Shown here one piece after another: positions 22,367-33,050 of a stretch of DNA of 64,000 nt. Numbering within the stretch: the first letter of the stretch is position 1; each line of letters begins with the position of its first letter. The DNA comes from Sphagnum magellanicum (lineage: Eukaryota > Streptophyta > Sphagnopsida > Sphagnales > Sphagnaceae), in contig CM038908.1 of NCBI GenBank assembly GCA_021904315.1, positions 28,602,501 through 28,666,500 of the forward strand, given 5' to 3'. The notes beneath the pieces were generated by a model. It searched no databases. It had not been told where the DNA came from and was given only the letters and a program-made list of their open reading frames with translations. Both the position numbers and the translations under genes were made by a program.

Positions 22367-25069
22367 ATGATGGCAACTCCAATGTTTGAGGATTCGATGG
22401 CCATGAGTTTTGATCTTAAGCTAGGAACATCAGCGAGAGCGATGGTGGTAGCCGTTGCAGTTTTGGTATTGCTTCGTAATCTTGTAGGTCCATGGTTTGG
22501 GCAGAAAATATTACGGAGGAGGACGAGACGACGACCGCCTGGTCCATTTCCCATCTGGCCTTTGCTCGGAAGCCTTCCTAGCGTTGGCAAACTTCCGCAT
22601 CGAACTTACTACTACCTGTCGAAGAAGTATGGAGATGTGATGCAGTTGAAGCTGGGTGCGGTTCGAGTCGTCGTCATTTCTTCTCCAGAATTCGCCAAGG
22701 AGGTACTCAAGACCAATGATCGAGTATGCGCCTCTCGTCCCGACGACGTCTCCGCCCATATCTTGGTTTATGGCAGGAAGGATGTGATTTGTGCTCCTTA
22801 TGGAGACCACTGGCGTGCCATGCGGAAAGTGTGTGCGTTGGAGCTCCTCTCTCCTAGCAGAGTCGCAGCTTCTCAGAACATAAGAACCCAGGAAGTCTCT
22901 TTCTTCGTGAATGACATCTTCAAACATTCCAAGGTTGGCCCCACCCAAGTCAGTCTCATGCAATAGAAGATACACCGACCTCCTGTCTTGCTTGAAGTAT
23001 GATGTTCTCTAGATGAATATCTTTTGAGCTGCTGCAGCTTCTCTCTCTCTTTCTCTTACTGCAGGCTTAGACTTGCAATACAAGAACTTCGAGATCTAGA
23101 CTTCTGCAGTTGACGCATCTTCTGGCGGCCGCTGCATGCATAATATCAAGTACGTCAACGTGGTGGTGGGATCGATCAACTTCTAGTTCAGATTCTTGGT
23201 CTTTTGCCTTTAAACTAGTTTACATGATGTTGTAGCTACGGATGGACTGATCATGGCTCGAACTTTCTTTCTTTCTTTCTTTCATGCAGGAAGGGAAAGG
23301 AGCTCTGAACATGCAATCCATGTTACACGAGACGTCCATGAATGAGATCACGCGCATGCTGTTCAAGCGAAGCTATTGCAACAAAGCCCACTACACGGCT
23401 GAAGCTCAAGAGTTTCAGGAAGTGGCTCTGGAGATGGGGAAGATAGCCGGCGTGGTGAATATCAGTGACTATGTTCCATGCTTGAAGCCCTTTGATGTGC
23501 AAGGCTATGTACCCATCATGAAAGCCGTGAGTGCGAGGTGGGATCGCTTCCTCAGCAAAATTGTTGCAGATCACTTGGAAGAACTTCAAGGCCAGCAGAA
23601 TAATATTATGAGTAGTGAACATCCATCTGAAAACAAAGCTGATGCAGAATCCAAGGACTTTGTCGATGTCATGTTATCGCTTCGTGGAACTAATAATCGT
23701 TCTAGCAGGCTGGAGAACAGCACCATCAAGGCTGTGATCACGGTAAAAACCCCACACACACACACACTCTCTCTCTCTCTCCCTCTCTTCATGTTTCTTA
23801 TAGTTTTCTTAAGGACTTCTTAGGAATCTGATGCATGACATGAGCTTGTAGCACCACCCATGCTCAGAATGTGGCCCTGCAACAATAGTATTTCTTACAT
23901 CCAAGATTTAGTTATTTACTTCTTCCCAACCTTCACCCTAAACTGAAACTGCGACTGCCAAAGGTGGCAGACTAACTAGTACTAATAGCAACCCACCTGG
24001 AGCCAGCAATCAAACAATGTAGCCAACCAATAGCATGTGTTATGCTTCAGCATCCTGGGCAGAAATGCTGAACCAAACTGACACGTTTTGACTTTTCTTC
24101 ATCCTAAATTTGCTGCACCAGTGGAGTTGCTCCCGTGACAGCTTGTTTCGAGTTTAGTAGTAAGTACATACTGTGACCTGTGTTCAGTTATACTTTGTGT
24201 TGGAAGGGAGCAACTTGCATCTGATGATACACGATCTAACATTTTTGCATCTTGGGAACCAAATGTTAGATCCAAGTATACACATATATGTATTGTAGAA
24301 AATGTATCTAATATATATAGATATGTGTTGTATGCAAGTACAGGACATGATATGTGCAGGGACTGATACTTCGGCGACCACTGTAGAATGGGCACTGGTA
24401 GAGCTTCTGAGACATCCGGAAGCCATGAAGAAGAGCCAAGAGGAGATGGATGCTGTAGTGGGGCGAGAGCGATTTGTGGAGGAAAGTGATTTAGCTGCAT
24501 TGAAATACCTACAAGCAGTGTGCAAAGAAGCTTTCCGTCTGCATCCTCCAGCTCCTCTCATCCAACATGAGAGCATAGCAGATTGCACTGTCGGAGGTTA
24601 TCACATTCCTGCCAAAACACGCATCGTGGTGAACTTATGGGCAGTTCACCGACATCCATCTGCTTATGACAATCCTTTGGAGTTCAACCCTAGTAGATTT
24701 ATGAAAGCTGAAGGAAAAGAAGCAGCCGCTGGATCATCATGTGGTGATCACATCGATTTGAAAGGCAAGGATTTCCAGTTGATCCCCTTTGGCTCTGGAC
24801 GAAGGATGTGTCCAGGTATGGATTTGGGTCTTGTCATGGTTCAACTCAAACTTGCACGACTCATTCAGAGCTTCACATGGCAGCTGCCAGCAGGTGAGAA
24901 ACCTGAAGACTTGGATATGTTGGAGAACTTCAGCCTTGCTACTCCAAAAGCAATTCCACTGCACGTTGTTGCAAGCCCTCGCCTTCCCTTTCACTTGTAT
25001 AACCCTAACCCTTCTTATTCTTCTTCTCCTTCTCCTTCTCCTTCTGCTTCTTCTTCTTCTTCACAGTAG
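22367..25069 (+). CDS. Cytochrome P450, A-type (CYP71 clan), three exons
   Basis: Proposed exons: 22367-22933, 23290-23742, 24344-25069, both introns phase 0 and GT-AG; joined length 581 residues. The product would be an ER-anchored heme-thiolate monooxygenase receiving electrons from a P450 reductase. Visible features: hydrophobic anchor about residues 25-40; basic/Pro hinge RRRPPGPFP at 54-62; C-helix WRxMRK at 149-154; I-helix AGTDTS at 345-350; K-helix ExxR at 402-405; FNPSRF at 454-459; heme loop FGSGRRMCPG at 489-498 with Cys496 as heme ligand. The second intron falls just before the I-helix, the usual position of the A-type P450 intron. The first, about 150 residues earlier, is an extra intron; its donor (AAG|GTTGGC) is weak but its acceptor follows a strong TTTC tract. 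The ATG at 22367 is followed immediately by a second ATG. A Ser/Pro-rich tail (564-581) comes from a TTCTCC-type microsatellite. The substrate cannot be inferred. Confidence 0.92.
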
Positions 25070-25187
25070 CCACACCCCACACCTTTTGCAAACTTCCTTT
25101 GCATCACAATTCTCCAACAAAGTTTCCTACTCTCTCCACAACATTTGAGCTACTCAATTGTTGCAAAATGGCCTACTTTTTCTTCCC

Positions 25188-25435
25188 TACAAATTTGCTA
25201 CCCAATTCAAATCTTTGTGACTTTTCTACAAATTTGAGCTGCCTCTATTCTTCCCAGATTTACCACTTTTCTCTACAAATTTGCTACCCAATTCTTCAAA
25301 CATTGCTACTTTCTCTACAAATTTGAGCTACTCTATTATTCTTCCAAAATGACTTACTTTTTCACTACAAATTTGCTACTACCCAATTCTTCAAGAAGAA
25401 TTTGCTACTTTCTCTACAAATTTGCTACCAATTCT
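25188..25435 (+). repeat. ~45-bp minisatellite just 3' of the P450 gene
   Basis: The core TACAAATTTGCTACCCAATT, or its variant TACAAATTTGAGCTACTC, begins at 25188, 25227, 25274, 25316, 25366 and 25415, giving spacings of 39-50 bases. It starts about 120 bases after the stop codon, so it may lie in the 3' UTR. Related weaker motifs extend back to about 25130. Confidence 0.85.
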
Positions 25436-25634
25436 CCTAAAACTTTGCTGCTCATCTCCCCAATTTCAGCAGCAGGAAGAAGAAAGAAAGAAATTCTCAA
25501 CAATGTTCACTAGTCTGTTTTCTTTAGTTATGAATTGAACTCACCACCACTCTGAAGGTGGTCATGAGACCATTACCACAATAATTTACAAACAAACTTT
25601 GAAGCTAAAGCTCTTTAGAAGAGCAAGCAGGAGT

Positions 25635-25635
<1 letters not shown>

Positions 25636-25679
<44 letters not shown>

Positions 25680-25690
25680 TGTGTGTGTGC
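25636..25690. repeat. Compound GA/GT microsatellite
   Basis: About 20 GA repeats pass directly into GT repeats. Minus-strand open frames across it with Ser-Leu runs are artefacts of the repeat. Confidence 0.92.
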
Positions 25691-25699
25691 ATGTGCACA

Positions 25700-28600
25700 G
25701 TGAATGTCTCTGGTCATGAGATTTTTGTTTGTTTGTTGGGTTTGTATGTAAGTTAGGGGAGACACTATGGAACAAGGTAGTTTTTCCATTTGGTTCCACA
25801 TTTTGAGCAATGTTCACCAGATGTTCTTGTGAATTTGTGAATTTATTCTTCAGGAACTTCATGTTCACCAAGTACTATTTGTCAAATTTGTGAGTTTATT
25901 CTTTGGGCACTTATATGGAACAATTCCCTATTCTTAAATGTTACTGCTTTGAGCTTGTCATACTGGGCAGAGCTATTATGCAATAAGCTGCCTTTTTGTT
26001 AGATGTTTTCTTTTTCTTTCTTTGTGGGGTTTTTCACCCCCTGATCCTTTGGGCAAGAGTATCCTGACTCACTTTTAGGAAGCCAGTTATTTGGTGAAAG
26101 TTTAGGTGGAAAACTGGAACAGGCAGAGTGAAGCTTTTTGATAGTCTCAATGTAGTATATTATTGGATGTCACGGTGAATCATGAAAATTATATTTGTGT
26201 GTAGTATGGGATGCATGACCAATTCAGGCTTAAATCAGTAGGTAATATTGGATGATTGAATAAACAAAGACAACATCTGATTTCAATACAAGATTTGTTT
26301 GAAGTATTTTGGAAGGTATTGTATGGAAATTGCTTTGCCACTAGAATAAACTCAAATAAAGATGCGGCAGGTTCAGTGGGTGTTTTTTTTCATATGATAT
26401 TAGCATGCTGGCAATTTCATTACTTTTGAACTGTTTTAAGAGGTGAAAAAAAAGAGACCTTCAAAAAAAAAGTTTCTAAAGTTTGACAATTTATATGGTT
26501 TTGTTGGAAGGCATACATTAATTGCACACCTTTTTCTCATAAACATGTGTTAAATGAACAGATCAAAGGAGGGTTTGAATTTTCCATGAAAAGTTGATTG
26601 CATTTTCATCTGTAAATCATGTTGAAGCTTGTATGATGTGGAGATTGTGAACTCTAGAACACTACTTTCATGGGTGGGAACCAACCTCCTCTAAAGGGTG
26701 ACTACATGTGCCCAATGTAAGCACAAACTCCAATTTGCTTGAACATGTCAATCCTGGCTTGGGAATTTTGCAGCTCCCTCCTTGTCCATTACTAATGCCT
26801 CTTTAGAAGAAGGAAGCATCTGGCCAAGACCTTCAATTTCATCATCCATATAGTTTTACCTCAAATGTTTCAGTGAAGACTGTGAAGCATGTTTCAGCAA
26901 CTTTATGTAATGTCCTGGATCATTATTTGTTGTAAATGAGTATCCTTCATGCAGTGGGATATTCACATGTTATAGAGAATGAGTGTTAATCTCTGGATGT
27001 CTGGACTCTGGACCAGTGTTGTACAGATATCCGGTTTTCTAATTCACCTTTAAACACAAGTATCTATAAGAATTCCATCTTTCTCATGGGATGAGTGAAG
27101 GTGTATCATTATCTTAAAATTCCATCTCAGCCAGATCCTGGTTGCTACAACGACGGGACGGAGATGATGAAAGTTCTGTTGGGGTGTTTCAAGTCTAACC
27201 TCAAAGGTATTGATTATGACTGAACACTCGGTTTGGAAAAATTGCGTTGCGATTTTTCCAACATCTACTAACCAAGTTGATGACTTCTGTGTTTGGTTAT
27301 GGTGTTCATGAAATTTCGTGGCTCTTCTACAATAATTTTAGAACTTGTAAATGGTTAGTTTAGCAGGAAGAAACCTTGTGTATCATCTTAATTAATCACT
27401 GCACTAATTAAGCGAACTAATCCATTGAAATCCATGGTGTGAACTTAAACAAAAAACAGTTGTTGGTTTTGGGGCTTATGCATTTTGGTCATGGGGCAAA
27501 TGTTACACATGTTTCAGATTTGGAGTGTGTTGAAATGGTGTACCAAGCATTGTGTTAAGAGTATTTGATCCAAATTTTTTTAAAGGCAAGGACCCCTGCC
27601 ACTTTGGGAGATCACATTTACCTCATTTCTTTACAAAATCAAGTGATCTCAAGTGCTTCTAGAGTGCCTAGAGACAACTTTACACTTCATCTTCAGACTC
27701 CAAACCAACAGAAATCATGGTTTTACTCTTAAGTGCTTATTCTGTGTTCAGTCATCGGCTTGCTTATTGTATCCTCTTGGATGAATGCATGACTGAATGA
27801 CTCATTTTCAACAAATAAATGCTTAGTACAAATGTTTAGCAAGTTATTCAATTTAGTCAAATGAACATGATTATTAATTTTAAAATTTTATTATTGTAAT
27901 CTTTGAGTACCAAATGCTCACCTGCTTATGGAACTTCTTAAACTTAGATCGAAATCTATATCAAAATTTGCTAATGTCATATGTTACAATGAATGCTAAT
28001 TGAAAATTCTTTTTTAAAAAAATCATAAAATCAACATGAATGAATATCAAAATAATTTTTTTTTAAAACATGTGCATTAGGCAGAAAAAAATTTGAGAAA
28101 CAAAAAGAAATTGATTTCAAAAGGACTTTTATAAAATAACATTTAATTTTGACCTTTCAAAAATTCATAATTAACATTTTATAAATTTTTAAAATAATAA
28201 TTTCATACCTGATTTTATTATTTCAATATTCAAGACATATTTAATCACTTACAAAAATTAATATAAATATTTCAATTTATTAACAATTCAATTAACTAAT
28301 CAATCCATATTTTTGAACTTAGAAAATTCACAACTAATAATGAATATATTATTTTATTTTTTTGTACATGTGTATTAACAATCTTCATGTTAATGTACCA
28401 TTAATTGTTAAGTTATAAATTTAAAATTATATTATTCATCATAAGCATTTAAACACAATACACCCTTTCAAAATGACCACTGTGACACAAAAATGAATCA
28501 CTCAACTATGCATTCATTCTCTTATGCGAGTAAATATTTGATACCAATTACCCTTATTTACCCAGTTATAGCTTTGAAATATATACAAATTAATCACCCA

Positions 28601-28892
28601 AAAACACCCGCAAATTGCAACAACCCTAAACCAAATTTGCATTGGTTAGCAGCTAAATATGAATAAATTTATTTAAATACCTCCTATATTTTTGGCTACC
28701 TATTTGAACCATGTATAGAGATATTCTGATGGATTTTCAACAACATTTTAGGTGTGTGAAAATGGGTTCAGATTTCTTAAATGTAGGATATTGTGAGTGT
28801 CAAAAGACTCTAAGGAAAAAAATGATTATTTCACATTGGCCAACCACAGTGATCATGTTTAACCTGTCCCTCAATGCGTACTGTTCAATATT
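25700..28892. other. Intergenic DNA, no gene recognised
   Basis: Moderately AT-rich and then strongly AT-rich (from about 27840). No open frame of note and no recognisable RNA gene on either strand. Confidence 0.6.
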
Positions 28893-29168
28893 TGTTGGCC
28901 TTGCCTTTGTAGGCAAGGATATTGTGTTTAGATCCATTATAGAGTATAGTAGCTTAAGGGATTTCAGCCCCTTTGTAATAAGTCTATTCTTATATGAGGA
29001 TTTTTTTGAAAGATGATATTTTGGCTTGTGTTGAAACTTGAGATTAGTTATAGAGTTATAATATCTTCAAGGATTTTGGTTTCTTTTTAGAGGATTGTTT
29101 TGAAGATTGTATTTTTGCATGGTGAAATATTTGAGCTTCCATAATTCTTCTTCTTTTGCCTTAAGATA
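28893..29168 (+). repeat. Dispersed direct repeat, copy 1
   Basis: From GGCCTTGCCTTTGTAGGCAA to TTCTTCTTCTTTTGCC this block is nearly co-linear with 60710-60976, including GGATATTGTGTTTAGATYCA, TATAGTAGCTTAAGGGATTT and GCATGGTGAAATATTTGAG. A weaker partial copy follows at about 29228-29310 (GAGATTCATTATAGAGTAAA ... GGGGATTTTGGCCCTTG). The second full copy lies inside the Harbinger element, so this is either a fragment of a related transposon or an independent repeat. Confidence 0.8.
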
Positions 29169-30994
29169 CTTTTTAATTGTAAATGGCAAGGCCATAGTGT
29201 GACACACCCCCTTGTTAGACCTCCATACCAAAGCAAAGATAAAATGTCGAGATTCATTATAGAGTAAAGTTACACTTGCTTCTAGGGGATTTTGGCCCTT
29301 GCAAAGGTTGTCCTCACCTGAATTGATCATGACTTTCATGGATCCAAAGTAAAAAATCAAAACCTGTTCATTCATCAACATAGAGAAAATCTCTAAAATG
29401 CGCTTCAAATAAATAAATAAATAAATAAGTACGTGCCTCCTCTCATTAGATATGTGCTTAAAATATTCATATTTTTTCATTGCAAGGCCATCCATCTTGT
29501 GACCCATGCTCTGTTGATTACGGGTTAGGAATCATGGTTAAACATTTAATATTAAATTTGGATGTGATAATTGAAAATACTAGGTACAGAAACCAGATCT
29601 GGTTTCAGATCCAGAAGTTGTTTGAATCTCAAAATGTTTCCAGAAAAACTCAGTCTAACCAGAGGTTCTTTGATTCTGAAAATGTCGAAAAACTGGAAGA
29701 GTAGGTGGTTAACAAAATCAGAGAGCTCTGGAAAACTGGTTTGTACATTGATAAGAATTTTGCCTAATCTTTGCAGCTTTGGAGCACAACAAGAGCAATT
29801 GATCCAAGGTTTCAAACAAGGAAATGGCAAGATGATACCCTTTGGGTGCTGCTCTTGTGTAGAGCTGTATTCTCCTAAGATGAAAAATTGTGAAGGAGGT
29901 AACAATTGTGCAGACAGTGGTATAACCCTCTGACATTGGTACGAGCACATCGACAAAGTTTTTTGGCAAAATGCAAACTCTGCAAGTTTCAATCTATCAC
30001 TGCTGATTTGGGTCCATAAGTATGAACTCACTTTGCATTGTGAGGCAGGAACTGTTGAAATAGATGCCAACTTCTGTGATGATAGATAAGTAACTCAGAC
30101 TTTAATGGACTATCTTTGATGTTGGATGTCACGTATCTTGCAGGTTTTGTTGCCTTCGGCTGAAAACTTTAAGCAAGAAATAAGATACTAACAAAAAAAG
30201 GACTCGAATTATTGTTTCTGTCCTGCATGTAGAAAAAGGATTCTCATGTCTAATATGCCTCTTTCCTTGCATGATTTTAGGCCAACAATCAAGGCTGAAA
30301 TGATCTTTGATTAATTGCCATTCAATCCTCCTGCAAGTTAGAATGAGAATCTAACAGTTCAGGCAAACAACCCATCACTAGAAATGTCTAAGCATAGACT
30401 TTGATCAATGCAACTGAGAAAAGGATGAAGAGCAAAGTAAGAAGAAATGGGTGCCCAGAAAACAAGCACCCCCAAGACAAAGCTACTTCAAAAGACAATA
30501 ATGCTGAAGAACCCCAAGCTCCCCATCAAAATAGTTATCATCATCAGTCCATGTTTGTGAACAATACTGCATCAATCCTGAGTTGCAGAGGGATTAGTTT
30601 GCAGGTTTCCACAGAAGAACAGATGCAGAGAAATGCCTCTTTTCCCAGTTCCTCTATGAGTTGATGTAGGGTTTGCTTTGCTTCTAGATACTACAATGTA
30701 AAAACTGCACAACCAAACTTCAAAAGAGATGTAGGGAGAAAGAAACACTAGCAGCATCTGAGGAGAAGCTCGGAAGCGAATAAGTATGAGCACTTGCCAA
30801 TGCTGAGTAGCTAGCTAATACTGATTAATATACACTGGGAGTACCACATGAAATTGCCAGTTATACAATATTAGTAATTAGCACTTTAGCAGTCCTGATT
30901 AGCTCATGCCGAAGGCGATTAGCAGCACAAATCAAGAAGACAAAAGCACCAAGAAAAGACATCTGCCTCTTAATCTGATAAAATCTGTTGTCAG
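29169..30994. other. Intergenic DNA with unassigned open frames
   Basis: A 172-codon minus frame at 29552-30070 overlaps a 120-codon plus frame at 29571-29933, and a plus frame runs 30401-30664. None starts convincingly (the first and third open on TTG), none shows a domain I recognise, and flanking splice sites are not obvious. They may be relics or chance. I see nothing else in this stretch. Confidence 0.4.
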
Positions 30995-30995
30995 A

Positions 30996-31165
30996 GATCA
31001 GGGTAGGATTTGTTTTGGGGGTTTCTTGCTGAACAAGCCGAAGAATCCTGTTCAGGAAATCAGGGTTTTAGGGGTTTCTTGGAGAACAAGCCGAAGAACC
31101 CTGTTCAGAGAATCAGGGTTTTTGGGTTTCTTGGAGAACAGACCGAAGAATCCTTTTCTCTCGTA
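30996..31165 (+). repeat. Three tandem ~55-bp repeats upstream of the ASADH gene
   Basis: Units of the form ATCAGGGTTTTAGGGGTTTC then TTGGAGAACAAGCCGAAGAA and CCTGTTCAGAGA begin near 30996, 31058 and 31110. They end about 190 bases before the ASADH start codon, placing them in its promoter or leader. An 87-codon open frame across them is a product of the repetition. Confidence 0.85.
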
Positions 31166-31172
31166 AGGGTAC

Positions 31173-31187
31173 AGGGTTTAGGGTTTA
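31173..31187 (+). promoter_or_regulatory. Telo-box-like motif (AGGGTTTAGGGTTTA)
   Basis: AGGGTTTAGGGTTTA on the plus strand contains AAACCCTAA on the other strand, the plant telo-box found in promoters of many housekeeping and translation-related genes. It lies about 170 bases before the ASADH start codon, directly after the tandem repeats. Function is inferred from the motif only. Confidence 0.5.
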
Positions 31188-31357
31188 GTAGTGTTGGATA
31201 AGAAGAAGAAGACAGTATAGAATGCGATCCCGGCACTAGTTTTCTTCTCCGTGTTTACCGCTGCTGATGCTAGCGCTTCAGTGAGCTTGATCTGGTTTTT
31301 GAGGTATCAGCAAAGCTCAGATAGTTCGCCACCACACACCTCAATCCATACCCATCC

Positions 31358-32644
31358 ATGGCACTTTCTGCACAACACCAGAAGGCTTTGTTTTCATCTC
31401 CCAGAGCTGTATTGCGAGCTCCGACTGCTGCGATCGGGTCTGTTGGTCCTCGGTCGACAGTGCACTTCTCCTCTTCCTTCACCGGAAGCAGCAGCAGCGG
31501 GGGAGGAGGAGGGACCCATTCTCGAAAGACATTTGACAACAACAAGAGTGTGTCTGTGACCACTGGTCCAGAGATTTCGAGAAGAGGAGAAGGAGGGGCG
31601 ATCAGAATGGGGCTGACGGAAGGAGGTCCAACAGTGGCAGTGGTTGGAGTAACAGGAGCGGTAGGACAGGAGTTTCTCAGTGTACTCTCTGATAGGAACT
31701 TCCCCTTTCGTGAACTGAAGCTACTGGCAAGCAAGAGGTCTGCAGGCAAACATATCACATTCGAGGGCAAGGAGTATGAGATCCAGGAGCTCACGGAAGA
31801 TAGCTTCAAGGGGGTGGAGATCGCTTTGTTCAGCGCAGGCGGATCGATCAGCAAGAAGTTTGGTCCCATAGCTGTAGCGCAAGGGACCATCGTGGTGGAC
31901 AATAGCTCTGCCTTCAGGATGGACGAGGGAGTGCCGCTGGTCGTGCCTGAGGTGAACGCAGATGCGATGGCACACATCAAGCTGAGCAACAAGCAAGGAG
32001 CGCTCATCGCAAACCCTAATTGCTCCACCATCATCTGCCTCATGGCCACAACTCCGCTTCATCGTCATGCTAAGGTGAAGAGAATGGTGGTGAGCACGTA
32101 CCAGGCGGCCAGTGGAGCCGGAGCAGCCGCCATGGCCGAGCTTCAGCAGCAGACCAAGGAGGTACTTGAAGGCATACCACCGACTTGCAACATTTTCAGC
32201 AGGCAATATGCTTTCAATCTCTTCTCTCATAACTCTGCCGTAACTGCAAATGGGTACAACGAAGAGGAGATGAAACTGGTGAAGGAGACTCGCAAGATCT
32301 GGAACGACGACACTGTGAAGGTCACAGCGACGTGCATCAGGGTTCCAGTCATGCGAGCTCATGCTGAAAGCATCAATCTGCAGTTCGAGACACCTGTGGA
32401 TGAGCACAAGGCGAGAGAAATCCTGTCCAGCGCTAAGGGACTAGTTGTAATCGATGATAGGGAAGGCAATAACTTCCCTACTCCTCTCGAAGTCTCAAGC
32501 AAGGATGCAGTTGCAGTGGGAAGAATCAGGCATGATATCTCGCAGGAGGGAAACTATGGGCTTGATCTGTTTGTTTGTGGTGATCAAATCCGCAAGGGTG
32601 CTGCATTGAACGCAGTGCAGATTGCAGAGCTTCTTCTCAGCTAG
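31358..32644 (+). CDS. ASD: Aspartate-semialdehyde dehydrogenase, plastid-targeted, intron-free
   Basis: The 428-residue product catalyses NADPH-dependent reduction of aspartyl-4-phosphate to aspartate-4-semialdehyde, the branch-point precursor of lysine, threonine, methionine and isoleucine, in plastids. Residues 1 to about 85 are rich in Ser, Ala, Gly and Arg with few acids, as expected of a transit peptide; the enzyme proper begins at TVAVVGVTGAVGQE (about 92-105), the nucleotide-binding GxxGxxG loop. The catalytic Cys is Cys222 in ANPNCSTI; TYQAASGAG (248-255) and RVPVMRAHAES (328-338, His335) are the other substrate and catalytic signatures. Length after the transit peptide matches bacterial Asd. 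The ATG has a good context (CCATCCATGG). The gene is one uninterrupted frame. A telo-box and tandem repeats lie upstream. It faces the ACR gene tail to tail. Confidence 0.96.
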   Translation: MALSAQHQKALFSSPRAVLRAPTAAIGSVGPRSTVHFSSSFTGSSSSGGGGGTHSRKTFDNNKSVSVTTGPEISRRGEGGAIRMGLTEGGPTVAVVGVTGAVGQEFLSVLSDRNFPFRELKLLASKRSAGKHITFEGKEYEIQELTEDSFKGVEIALFSAGGSISKKFGPIAVAQGTIVVDNSSAFRMDEGVPLVVPEVNADAMAHIKLSNKQGALIANPNCSTIICLMATTPLHRHAKVKRMVVSTYQAASGAGAAAMAELQQQTKEVLEGIPPTCNIFSRQYAFNLFSHNSAVTANGYNEEEMKLVKETRKIWNDDTVKVTATCIRVPVMRAHAESINLQFETPVDEHKAREILSSAKGLVVIDDREGNNFPTPLEVSSKDAVAVGRIRHDISQEGNYGLDLFVCGDQIRKGAALNAVQIAELLLS

Positions 32645-32817
32645 CAGTCTCCATTCTTGCGTAATTCCTTCCGAGCTTTTTTTGTATCTCATCTGTGGTG
32701 ATGTTTAGGCGAAGAATTGTATTTCCTTTGGAAGAAGTCAGTGTTACCTTTGGTTTTTTTATCATCTTCTATGTTTCTCTGCTGCTGGAGCAGCTCTTTG
32801 AGTTTTCATACAAACAT

Positions 32818-33050
32818 AGAAACAGATTTAGGCTTCAAGGCACCATTACACAATGTTATAATCAATGTCTGGACTATGACTACAGGGAAAACACAGCACA
32901 TGTTCCCAAGAGATTTTCTGCACAAGTTTTGTCAGCATAAGGAAAGAGATTCAGGGTCCAAGGCTCCTACACACAATGTCTGTAGTACTAAAGGAAAACT
33001 ACAAACATCAAATGTTCTTGTCACAAGTTTGGTTAGCATAAAGAAAGAAA
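32818..33050 (+). repeat. ~120-bp tandem duplication 3' of the ASADH gene
   Basis: The block starting GAAACAGATTTAGGCTTCAA and ending CAAGTTTTGTCAGCATAAGG (about 32818-32942) is followed by a diverged copy GAAAGAGATTCAGGGTCCAA ... CAAGTTTGGTTAGCATAAAG, and a partial third start (GAAACAGATTTTATT) near 33047. Two short open frames across the block are artefacts. Confidence 0.75.

Noticed and set aside
22511-22975. 154-codon minus-strand frame
   Set aside because: Antisense shadow of P450 exon 1.
25586-25871. Minus-strand frames with long Ser-Leu runs
   Set aside because: Produced by the GA/GT microsatellite.
29552-30070. 172-codon minus-strand open frame with an overlapping 120-codon plus-strand frame
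   Set aside because: Opens on TTG, has no recognised domain, and neither strand shows convincing exon boundaries; kept only as an unassigned frame.
31270-32407. Long minus-strand frames of 259 and 228 codons
   Set aside because: Shadows of the ASADH gene on the opposite strand.
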